A stretch of DNA of 64,000 nt from Phytophthora sp. 'mugwort' (taxonomy: Eukaryota > Oomycota > Peronosporomycetes > Peronosporales > Peronosporaceae), in the NCBI GenBank assembly GCA_033558025.1, contig JAUCEF010000009.1, positions 1,550,001 to 1,614,000 of the forward strand, read 5' to 3'. The translations under genes were made by a program, and so were the position numbers. Shown here piece after piece: positions 33,622 through 45,658 of this stretch. A model generated the notes under the pieces. The model did no database searches. It saw only the letters and a list, made by a program, of their open reading frames with translations, and had not been told where the DNA came from. How positions within the stretch are numbered: position 1 is the first letter of the stretch; each line of letters opens with the position of its first letter.

Positions 33622-33768
33622 GACTTTGATCGTACTGAGGAAGCAGCAATGTAATCATAATTTATTACTCTACACTGCTAAATTGAATTATTATTTTGAA
33701 TATGGGTTGATACAGGATGTAAGGTACTAATGAAATTGGGTGCAGCTCTCTACATGCGAAATACGGTA

Positions 33769-34146
33769 CAGTAAGTACATCATCATCCACCGAGATTGGG
33801 TGACTTTCAGACACAATTTAGGGTATAACCATACGCATCCAGAGCACAACCAAACAGAAAGAGACACGAGTAAAACGCTAACCGCTGAGCAGATCTGAAC
33901 CATACAAATTTCTGGGCAGCAGCAAAAGCTGTGTTGTCCACTCCACGAAAATCAGACGACGAAGCGGACAGCATTCGTCTAACCAATTCGCAAGCAGTAT
34001 TTTGGTGGGCCATGCCGGAGCCAGCTTTCCAGTAGTAGCGCGTGGGCTGTGGCAGATGGTTGTCAAGCGTCTAACCAAGAAACCTACACCAAGAACCATT
34101 TCAGCCTGCTGCATTGTTCTGCTGCCTATATTAAACGCATTCAGCT
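33769..34146. other. Spacer
   Basis: Nothing recognised between pogo B and MULE copy 2. The MULE left end may lie here. Confidence 0.35.
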
Positions 34147-35697
34147 TTGCCAAATTTGCCTCGGAACCACGAGATGACAGAGAGAAGATTACGTTGCTCT
34201 AACAAAACCTGTGCTGCTCTGGCCGCTCCTGTTGGCAGAGAGAAACCGAAATGTAGCAAATTATGGAAGGTGTGGCAGTGCTACAGCTCGCATATGTGGC
34301 TTGTAATGACTACTACACCTGTGCAGCATGCACGCGGCGACATGGATTGCCAAGCGACGCATCGAGGTGTCGTTTCCCCAGCGATGCAGAGTACATTAAG
34401 GACATGGATGAGACCGGTCTAGCCCCTCGCCACATCTGGTCTGGGCTACGACACTGTAAACGACAACAGCTCTTTCGTCGCGGATGTGACAACGGTTGGT
34501 TTTGTCGAAAAGCTGAAACACTTTGATCAAGACAGCGTGTTCAGCGTTTTCCACATCAAACCAACATTCAAACTTGGCGAAATCGCTTACCCAGTCATCA
34601 CGTGTGGATTCAGCGATAGTTCCCGCAAGTTTCGTTTGTCTGCTGTGTTTGTCCTGAGCCGAATAACGCAGTTTGAGCATGCCGGTGTCCTGACTGCATT
34701 GCTGCATGTGTACCAATAGCTTTTCAAGCACAGCCTAGGATCGATGCTGTTCTAGGCGACACTGAAGATGCACAATACTTCGGGTTGCAAGTAACGTCTC
34801 AGTTCCGAGATGCAAAGTTTTTCATGTGCCTATTCGATGGCTTATACAACGTGCGAAAGCGAATGAGACAACTGGAAAGTCAAGCAGGCGCTATATTTTA
34901 CAAGGGAGTGGTCGCTATGCACTACACAGCCAGTTTATTGGAGTTCTATGAGGTGCGGGATAAAGCGCTGGCCCATTGGAGACAGTTCACCGTGTTGAGT
35001 GAGTTTGCAACGTATTTGTAAAGCAGTGACTTATCGGAAGATACTGGCGGTGGCAAGTAATCCATACACGAAGGGATATACAACGACTAACCCTGCGAAA
35101 CCTTTATTCAAGAGTGAAGCGCCATATGATGAAGAAGGTGTTTGATACAATGCGCCTACTCAGGAAGCTTGTCGTAATTATGAAGATGTAATGGCTGATA
35201 AGCTAAAGCCCGCGACATCGTGAGAAGCTCCACCCTCTACGTTGGTCAAGTCCGCGCGGGCAACAGTTCACTCGAGGAGACTTGCAACATGCCGGACGGA
35301 TGACGCAGCGGTAGTTAGCGTGGTTCAGCAGCAAGGCCAAAACTAAGGCTTTACTCACCAGAATGCAGCTGTTCGGACGGCTTTCATGCGTACTCACCAC
35401 CAGCAAGACTATAGGAGGATGGAGGGGCAACTCGCGCGACGGCAGCGGCGCAAGGCCTCAGCGATATATGGAAATGCTATAAAGTGGTCTATCTACATGG
35501 CGCACCAGATGAAAATGCCTAACTCAGGCTGGTCCGTCAGCATTGAGAACGCAACGTGTCAGTATCGCTATTTCTCAAAAATGGGTCACTGCTGTTGCCT
35601 TATCGCTGCCTGGATTCTGACTGGAAACGTCGGTTCGTTGGGCAGCAAGGGTCCTTTAAGCTCAAGAATCATCGCAAGCGCGGAAACGTCAGGATAG
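34147..35697 (+). pseudogene. MULE transposase with SWIM finger, copy 2, broken
   Basis: Blocks in order on the plus strand: a Cys-rich N-terminus (EMTERRLRCSNKTCAAL); MDETGLAPRHIW (about 34404); FHIKPTFKLGEIAYPVITCGFSD (about 34545-34610), the block that normally holds the first catalytic Asp in DATYKLN-like form but here reads KPTFKLG; DAKFFMCLFDGLYNVRKRMRQL (about 34810-34870); GRYWRWQVIHT (about 35031); and a degenerate SWIM finger TCQYRYFSKMGHCCCL (about 35555-35600). The frame changes several times and the first Asp is lost. It belongs to a MULE lineage different from copies 1 and 3. Confidence 0.75.
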
Positions 35698-36389
35698 AGA
35701 TACGGGTTTGCAAGGAGCAATGGGATCAGCATCAGTGGCGCTTGAATCAGAATGTGGAGTAGCGAATTGGTCAGTATCTTCATCACAAACGGAGACTAAT
35801 TGTGCATCATGCGCATACAATGCCAGATCGGCGATGCAGCAGGTGGACGCTGACTGGGTTCGCATGCACCGGCAGCCGAGATATCTTCCCAGTCAGCGCC
35901 CGGCCCCTCAATCACAGCTTATTTTCCAAGTCCAACCTTCAGTCTCCACGCAAGGAAGCTGTCCCGGTATGGTGTCAGTACTACAGGAATAGTTAGTGGA
36001 TCACCTCTTCGTCTGCACACTCGAAGCTAGCAGTACGGATCTTAAATCCACTGCTATTTTCGTCTGCGACAGTGATGGAGCCGAGAATTGGCAGTCTAAT
36101 AGCGGTGGTCGACCGCCGCTAGCACGACGAGCACTAGATATCCAGTACCTCTTAAACTGAGAATACGCTCATATATATTGATGGTTCAGTTTGCACTAGT
36201 TAAACTATCGTTTTTCAATAACGTCCGTTTAAACATTGCAACCAATTTGTATATTCATCGTTTGCACGGCCGCTCCCGTCCATCCTCAGATACCACTCAC
36301 AAGGAGGCCAGGCGCAACTAACACCGCTCACGATTCGGCATCTAACTTCGGTCAATCGCAACCGCTACACTTTACAGCCGCTCTGTATG
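35698..36389. other. Spacer
   Basis: Only short ORFs; nothing recognised. Confidence 0.35.
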
Positions 36390-36440
36390 TACAAGAGAAC
36401 TGGCAACAGGCGGCAATGCTCTGTTGCCAGTTCTCTTGTA
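36390..36440. repeat. Perfect 20-bp inverted repeat with 11-base loop
   Basis: The arms at 36390-36409 and 36421-36440 are exact complements (TACAAGAGAACTGGCAACAG and its reverse). The loop is 36410-36420. It has no T run after it and no gene ending nearby, so it is not an obvious terminator. It may be a mini-MITE footprint. Confidence 0.85.
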
Positions 36441-37040
36441 TCTCGTAGCTGTCCCCCTCCCGCAAGGCGAATTCGACTTGGCACGTGCGTGGTGATTACT
36501 AGAGCAGCGACCTTTATGGCCGATTACTCACTGTGCGGTGGTGATGTAACGTGCTGCCAAGCCGGATGGGAGAGAAGATGTGAGGTACACGCTCCGGTGG
36601 CTCGTGATGGTATTGATCTAGCGACGTACGAGCGTGGTCATTGGTGGTGGTGTGGGCTTATAGTAACATCACCGCCGAGCGGTGAAAAGTCGGCGCTGAC
36701 GTTGGTGACGCCCGAGTAGATATGATGAATATTGTCGCTCACTTGGACTATCGTTGTGTGGAAATTTTCACCGCCTGTAACGTGTCGGTAAGGAGCGCAG
36801 GCGATAACAGCGCGTAAAAGGAAGCTGCTGGCTCTGGAGCGGGATTTGCTGACGGTAGATGTCGGCAATTGTAGATGAAGCAGAAACGCGAGCAAGTGCT
36901 CACGATATGCAATGGGTGAAGGCATCGTGCTTTTTTTGTCTGCTGCTCACAACCTCACGCGTAATAGTATGTGTGGGAAGAAGTGTGGACCGTGAGGGAG
37001 ACTGCATACCCCTTGTACCATCTGCCAGTTTTTGAGTAGT

Positions 37041-37150
37041 TTGAATCCGTTCGAGTTAGTTGTGAATCCGTTCGAGCAGTTGTGAATCCATGAATTCGTG
37101 TTAACTTGAACGGATTCGAACGGATTCGTATTAACTCGAATTGGACTTAC
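37041..37150. repeat. 20-bp direct repeats facing inverted copies
   Basis: GAATCCGTTCGAG occurs at 37043-37055 and 37063-37075, a degenerate third copy begins at 37083, and the complementary CGGATTCGAACGGATTCG follows at 37111-37128. The whole block can fold on itself. A 12-base C run (about 37206-37217) lies just downstream. Confidence 0.6.
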
Positions 37151-37259
37151 TATAAAGGAATCAGAATCAGTTTGAGTCGCTGGCAGCCGGTGATTTTCTA
37201 TTTCCATTCTCGCCCCCCCCCCCCTTTTTCCACAGCGTCATTTCTACTCAACACCAGTT

Positions 37260-38490
37260 ATGCCAAAGCGTGCATGTGTGCAGACCCTGTCGAAGCGCAA
37301 GTCAAGAAGCTGAAGACCTCGCAGCAAAAGAAACATTGTCGCCCTCCGATGCGGCTGAAGCCCTGGGTGTCAAGGCAAACACTCTATTCGGTTGGCTTAA
37401 CAAGCTTTCGTATCCGGAGCTCAGTTTTATCAGAGACCCGAATACAATTCGCGGTCACTACAGAGGAAAAAGCGGTGGCCGTCCGCGCAAGGTGGTGTCG
37501 TATAAAAATCGCGTCGTGGAGTTTTACGCCAACTGCCTGCGTGACGGTGGAATTGTCACGCCTATCATACCGAAGAAGTACTGCCTAAAAATCGATGAAT
37601 TTGCGCGACAACCAAAGAATACTCGAACAAGCTGGATACGACGCTTTTTGGACCACTTCCGGGCCCAGTAGCGTCGCAGGTGTCATTTTCACAGTCTGAT
37701 GATGGTCCTGGTGATTCCGCAGGAGCCCCAGTATCTCCCTACACTCCTGCCATACCAGAAGATGCGAATTGTTATTCGCTTAGAAAGGTTTCGCATGGCC
37801 CTGCTGTTGCCATTGCTCCGAAGTCATCCCACCAGCGAAAACGACGGAGAAAAGGCCAGCTAAGAGAACGCAGCATCTATCGCTAAAGCGGCTTGTAGAT
37901 GCTGTGAGTATCGGACCATCTTACGTGGAGTATGCAGCTCGATTGCGCCAGCTCAAGGTGACCCCGGTTCAGCGCGCAAGTATTTCGGTGGCAAGTAGGG
38001 TTGACGTAGCGGCTACACACTGCTGTAACGCTATGATGACCTGGATGTGGCTGTAAAGTGGGTAGCAGAGAGCGCCATGCTTTGTTCAGCCCGGAAGATG
38101 GCTTCGAGGTAGAGGCGCGCATGCCAACCGAAGCTGTTAATCTGCATTTCCTCAGGCTTCGAGTTCTCCATAAAGAATGATATTAAGTGGCTTATGCAGG
38201 GAAGGAGCAGCTGAATGAGGTATGCCTCGACCAGTCTATAGTTCATCTGATGAGGCAGTACCGCCGCAAGCAACCCGCAGTAGCATTACCAGCAATCGTG
38301 CTCCGAACGCCGATGAGGGACGTTAAATTAAAGCTTGCGCAAAACAAAACAAATGTTTATCTTCGCCAAGGACGAGGAGAATCCGCTGACGTTGCTTATG
38401 ATCGTCAGCACTAACCGGAACCACTGGGGTGGAGTCGTCTATGACCCGGCAAATGCGACTATGCGACCGGCAACAGCGCGGCGATAGGTT
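37260..38490 (+). pseudogene. HTH protein with Ulp1-like (C48) protease remnant
   Basis: It begins at the ATG at 37260 (MPKRACVQTLSKRKS). After a frameshift the frame 37270-37671 gives a helix-turn-helix, LSPSDAAEALGVKANTLFGWL, followed by the basic GKSGGRPRKVV. Later frames give LSLKRLVDAVSIGPSYVEYA (about 37880-37940), then QLNEVCLDQSIVHLM (about 38211-38255), which resembles the Ulp1 'WLND' helix, and NPLTLLMIVSTNRNHWGGVVYDP (about 38373-38440) with the catalytic-His context HWG. The catalytic Cys region is missing or unreadable. Ulp1-like peptidases occur in several DNA transposon families, so this is probably a transposon gene, but no transposase domain is visible. Confidence 0.5.
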
Positions 38491-40249
38491 TGTTTCTCTT
38501 CATTAACTCATGCAGAACAAGGTGGAGCCCCCTGTTTCCTCCGCGGTTGTATCGCTATAAGCCGTACAGCATCTCTCGATTCGCGACAACTATATCTGAG
38601 GCGTTGCTGTGCTTATGTTCTTTGAAACTTTCCTGTCTGGCATGTCTGCAAGATGCGCCACGGTAGAGTTCGGGAAGCAATGAAGTTCATCATGTACAGG
38701 TACCTCGCCAAATATGTTTCTAGCTAGATAATTCACACATAAGGATACTTTTGTAATACAAACAAAAACGGCACGCACCAAAGCCAGCAAATACGATCGA
38801 TACGTCATTGAAATGTAATTGAAACTGGGGGCATGCTAACATACCGTGCCATTAAACTTCGTGCCGAAGCTCAGCGCTCTACCCAGCATCGTCTCCAAGA
38901 AATCGCCGCGCGTTCACCGCGCCTGGTCACTCCTCGTGTACGGTATGAACTCCAATACTAGTACCGTAATGCTGGTAATAATGTCAGCTGCTGAAGTACC
39001 GTAATAATCATCGTAGTTTCGTGTTGATGATTAGCCAGGCTGCCAGCCTCGCTCGCCGCCAGATTCTTACCCAGACGCGCACGGTGCACGACGATTTGGA
39101 GCTTTTGGTTTTGCCCACTGGCTGTTTGATCGCGCCCTGTTTGCGTTTTGCTGTTGTATTTCTTCTCATCCACCCTGTTTTATCAATATACCGGTAGTAA
39201 TAAAACCTACACCAGATATACGGGATATTGTTACCAGTAATTAGAAAAATGGCTCTCCCTAAGTCACCAAGTTTTTCGATACAAAACGGAAACCGGCAAA
39301 AAAATGTTAGGATTGCTGTAGTGAAATACCGGTCCAATGTGGTATTTAAAGAAATCATGTATATCTTTACGTCGCATACATTAATAGCTCCGTTCGTCAC
39401 GACCTGAGCTGTCATACTTAGTCAGCGTCACCAAGTATATTCTCCCCATTCGGCTCGCTACCAAAACGAACCACGTCCTCCTCCGTTCTCCTTCGCTGTG
39501 ATCAGAAGATGTAACAGCGTGAACGGTCAATCGAACTCGAGGGTACACAGGATCCACTCGCCTGGCCATCAGCGGGTGATCGCCGCCATGCTGGTGGCAA
39601 GCGTACCTGTAGCACATCCGACACAATGATCCACACAAAAAACGCCTTCAGCTTTGTGTATGAGTCCGTCGCGCGCAAGACCAGCGCTGGCAACTCTCCA
39701 TCGTTCCGTCCACGAGACTGTCCACGGTGCTCGACTTATCAAAATCGGCGGCTGTAAGCGCCTACCCAAAGCTTTCACGCAGCTGGCATTCGACAACTAC
39801 GACCGCTTTATCAAGTTGACGGTGGTTGCAACGTCTGAATCCGACACAATCTCTCCATGACCCCCCCCCCCCCCTCTCAGTCCAATATGGCCAGCGCTGC
39901 ATGGAATGGAATAGTATGTCCTCTTTAACTCGCTATACGCCGTGACGATCTACACTATCACGGTGCTTCATGTGGGCTATATCAATTTCCCTTTGTCGAA
40001 AGATTATGCAGCCGGTTGTCGAATTGATTGATAGCACTGTCGAACGCGCTATTATCGAACAGATCCAGCGCTCCACTGATACGGCCAAACGTTTGCTGGG
40101 CACGCCGATAATTTTACTGCCCCGTTTTGCGTTTTGGTGGTTGCACGTGCGTTTCGCTTGAGAAATCTCATCTACTGACGGCTTCGGCACTTCCGATAGA
40201 GCTTGCGTAGACAGTCGACTCTGACCGTGTCATCTAGGTGAAACAGAAC
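38491..40249. other. No supported gene
   Basis: Short ORFs only. A long C run lies at about 39858-39874. The 3' end of MULE copy 3 may extend into the right part of this stretch (39933-40190, minus, a short basic ORF), but no motif proves it. Confidence 0.35.
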
Positions 40250-42325
40250 GCTAAAACGCACAACTACCATGAGATTACTACCTCGGAAAAAACCTGGGTG
40301 AGTGAAGAGATAACTGCTTCAAACCTGGAAACAAGCATGGACATACCTGGATGCGATAGCAACACATGGACGGCAAAACGGACTGCTGCTTCTCTTCGTG
40401 AACATCATCGCGTGTCGGCAGGGAAGCTTCGTGTTGAGCGCAAGCTTGCAGTCGCATTCCCAACTCTCCTTCTGAGCACGTACTCGTTCTCACCTCGGCA
40501 ACACCATGACTGTCTCTCCGTTGTCGACGAATGTGTATATGCTAGCAATATTCGGGTCCAGGCGACATCGTACTGGGTCTTGTGGCGGAGGCCACTCATC
40601 GCGTCGTCATGGCAAACACGACGTTCATCCCCTCCATCTTTTTAGTGTTTGTAACGCATCTTAACCTTAGCGTAATATTCTTCTTTTTTATCCTGCTGAA
40701 AGGCGAGGAGAGCTTGTAAGATTGAGCGCTTGGGCTGATGTCCCCTCAAATGCTGCTTCACTATGCTGAAAAGACTCTTCACACGGCTGTTTGTGTGGTT
40801 AGTTGAATTGAAGCAAATCAAAACGGCACGCCATGAGCCACATGTCCTTGAAACTATCCCAGTTCTTCTAAAATTACGCTCACAGCTCTTACCGTCCTCC
40901 TCAAAATGACGTGTTCTTTGACTTCACAAGATGCGCTTCGTGCTCCACTTTAGTTCGAGTGTGTGTCATATTCGTGATTGAGTGCTTCAGTTAATCCAGC
41001 ACACCAGTCTCGTACGCATTAATATTTACTCGATTTCGAATAGTTTCCTGCAGTCATTTGATTACGTGAAAATGGTAAAAAAAAAAAAAAGACCGAAGTA
41101 CCCAGGACTCTGGTAGTTTGTTTTACATATAACATCCACCTCACGCATGCCTTATCCACAATCACGGTCCGAACGAAGCACCAGTACTCGTTAGCACGCT
41201 TGAAGTGGTCCAGACACTTAGCCATGTATCAGTCAGTTTTGTTTCTAGTAAGACGTACTGAACTAGCTGACCGTGACCAACGGATCCATTGCAACATGAA
41301 GAGAAGCCGGTAATTGGAGCTAAGCAAATAAAAATGGTCAATATCTGGATATGATGGATTATATTGGGAAAATACATGGTCAGTACACACTCACTTGTTT
41401 GTCTGGAGTGCGGTCCATCTGAAGATCTACGGGGAACCGGTCAAATAGAACGCATATGTTCCGTCGTGATCGAAATAACGCCAGTGTTTTCACGAGCTGT
41501 GAACAGACGCCACATTTATTGGTGACTGCGTTTGTCGTTTCGGTAACAGCATCGTCGTTTGATAGTCGGGCACCTGTGCACGATCCGCCCACCCTCTCGC
41601 GAGTTAGCCAAGAACCGAATGTAGCAAGAAACGCTATCGCTATGATTAACCTAAGTTTAGTAGCCGATCAACCATTTTGCGGACGTCCTTCTCACATGGG
41701 TTGCCGAGTTCTCGCAGATGTGCTCGAAAATACTCGAATCCCCGCTTCCTCTTGCATCAATAGCTGGATACCTCGCAGCAACGGCGATTGGGAGGATAAC
41801 TGGCGAATGCCCGGATAGTGCTGATAGATATCTGGTGATACCTGGTTGTTGGGCACGTAACGCTCGCGCTTAACGAAGATCCCCCACGGTCCATCATCCT
41901 TCCGCGTCACTTGGCTAGATCATCTGGAAGCGCCATCCCGTCCGACGAAAGTTTTGTACACCATGCGCTTGCCCGACGATATCTCTCGTGCAGGCCATCC
42001 GTGAGTACGGATTTACTTGCGCTCATACGGCTCCAAAGTATTTGGTACAAGAGGAAACTCCTCCTCCGGCACCCCTTGGTACTGGATCTGCTCCTTCAGC
42101 GTTGCATTGCGTCTACCAACGTTAATCATCTCTTTCACAGCAAACACTTGGCGCGTTTCCGTCGTATACTGCTTCACCCCATGTTCAAAGTCCACCCAGG
42201 TTATGTGTTGATGTTGAAAGAGACGGCGACCAACAGGTCCTCATCCACCTCTTCGAACGAACGCTACTTTCTTTGGTATGGGGAGGGCCGACTATGTTCA
42301 CCCTCCAACGCTTCTTCAGGTCACT
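40250..42325 (-). pseudogene. MULE transposase with SWIM finger, copy 3, broken
   Basis: Blocks on the minus strand: a Glu/Gly-rich then Lys-rich N-terminus (about 42450-42325); WVDFEHGVKQYTTETRQVF and EMINVGRRNATLKEQI (about 42195-42100); NNQVSPDIYQHYPGIRQLSSQSPL (about 41840-41770); GHGQLVQYVLLETKL (about 41275-41230); CLDHFKRANEYWCFVRTVIVDKACVRW (split by frame, about 41215-41140), where the usual DKD reads DKA; FHVIK-LQETI (about 41060); FNSTNHTNSRVKSLFSIVKQHLRG (about 40810-40740); and a good SWIM finger, WECDCKLALNTKLPCRHAMMF (about 40470-40405). Many stops and frameshifts break it. It is the most complete MULE in domain order. Confidence 0.78.
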
Positions 42326-42450
42326 CATATCCTCGCCTCAATCTTGGTCTTCCTCTTCTTCTTCGCCACTACCCCTCCTTCCGCACCTTCTTCACCACCA
42401 GAACCTTCATCTTCCTCCTCGCCCTGACTGCCTTCGCCTCCACGCATATG

Positions 42451-45400
42451 ATGTGGGTCAAACCGCCTTGAGCGTGTTCCTCCTCCGCGCGATGAATAAC
42501 AGCGACTTCTTGGATCGAGTGGGAGCATTTCAGACGTTCGCACGCCGAGTCTTCTCCTGTGCCATGGCCTCATCTCGTTGCCCCCTTGATCAGCATCTGT
42601 TTTAGCTCGTCCGGCGCCACGTCGTGCTGCAACCACGCTAGAAAATATCGCGTGGCCCGAATGAATGGCTGATATAAGAACAAAAAATATGTAAAAAAAA
42701 GGCAATCTAAATACCTGCTCGAAAAAAAAGAGAAAAACTGAATAATAGACTGGCAGGTATGACTTATCGACCGAACACTGAATTTTGTGTTGAGGGGGAA
42801 TAGGGGCACGGTCGCTAATAGTGTGGTACACGTAATGCATCGATCTCATTTCTCGAACGCTACCCACCCAATCAGGAGAAGAAGAAGGAGCTTGCCAAGG
42901 AGGACCCTCTCGCCGCGTACAAGCCGTCCAAGACCGAGACCGTCCCCAAGGCCAGCAGGAAATTGCCCAGATGCACCGCCGCACCCCGTAAAGGTTGTAT
43001 TTTATCATGAAGAGCAGCACCAGCCGCGGGCGCTTGTCAAGAAAGGCTCGCCTGGACCTAGCGTCCTAGGAGAAGCCACGCAAGATCCAGGAATCGGTGG
43101 CACGCACGCCGTCTTAGTTTGGGGAATAACCGTCCGGCACAAGCCGGTGGCTGCCAGTAAGCGACCCAGCGGCAGAAGCTCGTCGATGCTCCCCGACACG
43201 CCACACATCAGGCCACTCACCAACAGAGAGAGAAGCAGAACCTTGTCTACGGTGATCGCTGCGCCACCCAGGATAAGCAGAGCTACGGGCAGCTCCCTGG
43301 GAGCGCGAGGCACCAGCAAGAAGGACTCCAAGACGTTGGCTCCTGCTTGATAGCGACAAGGCGTTCGCGTTTATAGTGATCAGGTTAGTGGGTATCACTA
43401 TGGCGTATAAACACGCAAATATGAACGAGGGATATGTGGAGCAGCTTCATCTTACCTTGAGCACTGTAGACTACGGCGTTAAAACCTATCTACTTGCCGA
43501 GATCCACGAGCGCATAAAAGTTTCATGATCGTTACATTGCAGTTGGCTTCTCGTGACGTATGGCTGTGAAGACTAGCGCGCCAGCCGTGGTATTTCACCA
43601 GGCGTGCGATGACGTCGCAGGGTTTCAAAGAAAGCAAACTATAGGATGATCCTAAGCACATGAACGAGCTTCTAGAAACAGAAGATATTCCTATGTTTGT
43701 GAAAGAAGGCGCCCAGGCACGATGGAACGCTAACGGAAGAGCCCACCAAATCAATTGTCTGTTAATCTACGGGGCTACTTTTCAAAGCTTCGCTTGAACC
43801 GAAACCTCTACGAAGTAGAATTGGCTACAAACTGGCAGCCGCGAAACTCCAGTCCATGTCGACCACGGGCGCGTGGAGTCTTACATCCCACCCACCGCTC
43901 GGCACTGCTTCAAGATTTGGCATTCTTTTCACCGAACCACGTCGACTTGTTCAGGTGGGCCGACAAGAGAAACTCCTTCAACCGCATGCTACGGTGCACC
44001 TTTGCGGAGGTGCTCGTATACAGTAACCTGGACATGTCGTGTATCTCGGCGATTTGGTTTCTCATGCTGTGCTGTCGGATTTCCTGCCAGGGAAACGGAA
44101 GAAAACCTCAAATGTCTTACTATGTACGCTACCACTAAAACCATTAGATAATTTTCTCCTTTGTCGTCATGCATGCATTCTATAGTAAATGCAATTCGTA
44201 ATTTGGTCAACTTCAACTTCAAGAGTCATCTTCAAACTTGTTGCAGCCCTGAAGAAAAATCATGCTTTATACACTTTCTGAAACTTGGATTGCGCTATCC
44301 TGACGTCTTTCAAGAACATTCATAGACTTGTTTTATACCAAAATACCGCGGATGGTTACCTTCAACTTTAAACGGTATATACAAGATATATTCTTTTAGC
44401 AGCCCTGACGTTAAATATATCTGTTAGTACTCATTGAGGCGCTTAAAATACGTCTCCGGGGCGCTTCGCAACACATACCAGCTAGTTCAGACGAACTGTT
44501 TCGCGTAGGGTTAAGTTCAAATTAACTTCTGCTTGACCTGCCTACCCATGGCTTTTGTTCATAGCAGGCATCACACTGATTCGCTCGAGTATCGCGAAAT
44601 AATCGATTTTTCAAGGCGCTTTGCCGTCCAGAACCTCCATAAAATTTCGTCGAGAAAGAACAAATGATTTTCTAGAAATTTATTAAAGAAACATGCGCAT
44701 TGCCCACGAAGTTCTATAAAACGTGAGACAATCTGGCGGCCTCGATTTTGTTATAATCCACGCATAGCGCGTAGGGAACAACCACCGGGCGTCTCCGCTG
44801 ACTTCCTGTAGATGGCGTGTCACGCTTCACACGCCTATCGACAAAGCGACGCTGTTCCTGGCCACCCTGAAAATTTCTGGTTGGCGTGTTTTAAGCAGGC
44901 AAGGAGATAGACACAAGCTCCAAACTTGTAAAAAGCTCGGCAGCCTAATGTCCCGCACCTAAATCCACTGTCCGTCCCACCACTGGATGACCAAGGTGCT
45001 CCATTTGACGGCTATTTGGCTCGCCTCCCTCCCATTCTTGGCAGTTTCTTGGTGGCCGAGCTAGCTGCTGACTTGATATTCGCTTGGTCGTTAGCAAGAA
45101 CCGTCCCAAAGAAACTTCACGCTCTGAGGAACCTGAGTGGCAACTATTTCTTAGCCTTGATCGACCGCTTCGTTCTAGCAATCGGTGTGGTCGATGGCAT
45201 GACTTCAGACCAAAGTTCGGGTGGATGATAGAACGATGGCGATACATCGACAGTACCTTCGTGAGAAAGGCGCACAGCTACATAGCGGACTCGCAGGGGT
45301 AATCGCGCTTGTATCACCTTTTTGAACTGCTCCACGAAGTTGTTTTCTTCGCGAACCCGGTGGGTGTCCAGAAACGTTGCGAATACGAGCTGGCTTAACG

Positions 45401-45656
45401 TCTTTCTTTCACCAGCTCGCGCATTGCTGCTCTCATTTCGAGAGGAAGCTCCTTGCGCTGGAAGAAGCGTGCTCGGCATGTTGGCATATATGGCATTGGT
45501 TCGTGCGGTCACACCACACGGTCTTGAGCTTGAGTTTGCAGGCAGGGCGAGCAGGAGCGCACGGATCGGACTTGAATAGATTCGGTACCACATGAGTATG
45601 CTCGTCGGCGTTCCTAGTGCAGACTGCACAGCGCTGAGCTGACTTGCAATATCTCC
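42451..45656. other. No supported gene; unassigned coding-like islands
   Basis: The frame 42870-43350 (plus) contains a Lys/Pro/Arg-rich open frame, and its neighbouring frame begins EKKKELAKEDPLAAYKPSK, which looks coding but fits no family. 43755-44151 (plus) is a second unassigned ORF pair. 45672-45144 (minus) holds a Cys-rich frame (QRCAVCTRN...TVWCDRTNQCHIC) that could be a zinc-binding transposase end, cut off at the left end of pogo C. 44220-44940 is AT-rich and empty. Confidence 0.3.
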
Positions 45657-45658
45657 TA

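Larger units (their letters stand above)
31856..33766 (+). mobile_element. pogo-type DNA transposon B, complete ends
   Basis: The 26-bp terminal inverted repeats at 31856-31881 and 33741-33766 differ at one base and are flanked by the TA target duplication (31854-31855 and 33767-33768). The total length of 1,911 bp suits a pogo/Tc1-class element. It carries a plus-strand transposase remnant and, next to its left end, a 63-bp-period direct repeat (31919-32037). Confidence 0.9.

Noticed and set aside
36441..36719. Plus-strand ORF after the 20-bp hairpin
   Set aside because: Low-complexity, Cys/Trp-scattered text without family resemblance; the hairpin itself supplies part of the frame.
39858..39874. 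Long C run, with similar runs near 37206 and 62166 (G)
   Set aside because: Simple homopolymers; useful only as likely sequencing-error or slippage sites.
42787..43350. 187-codon plus-strand ORF as a gene
   Set aside because: Arg/Pro/Ser-rich and lacking any motif; the neighbouring frame looks equally coding, so neither can be called.
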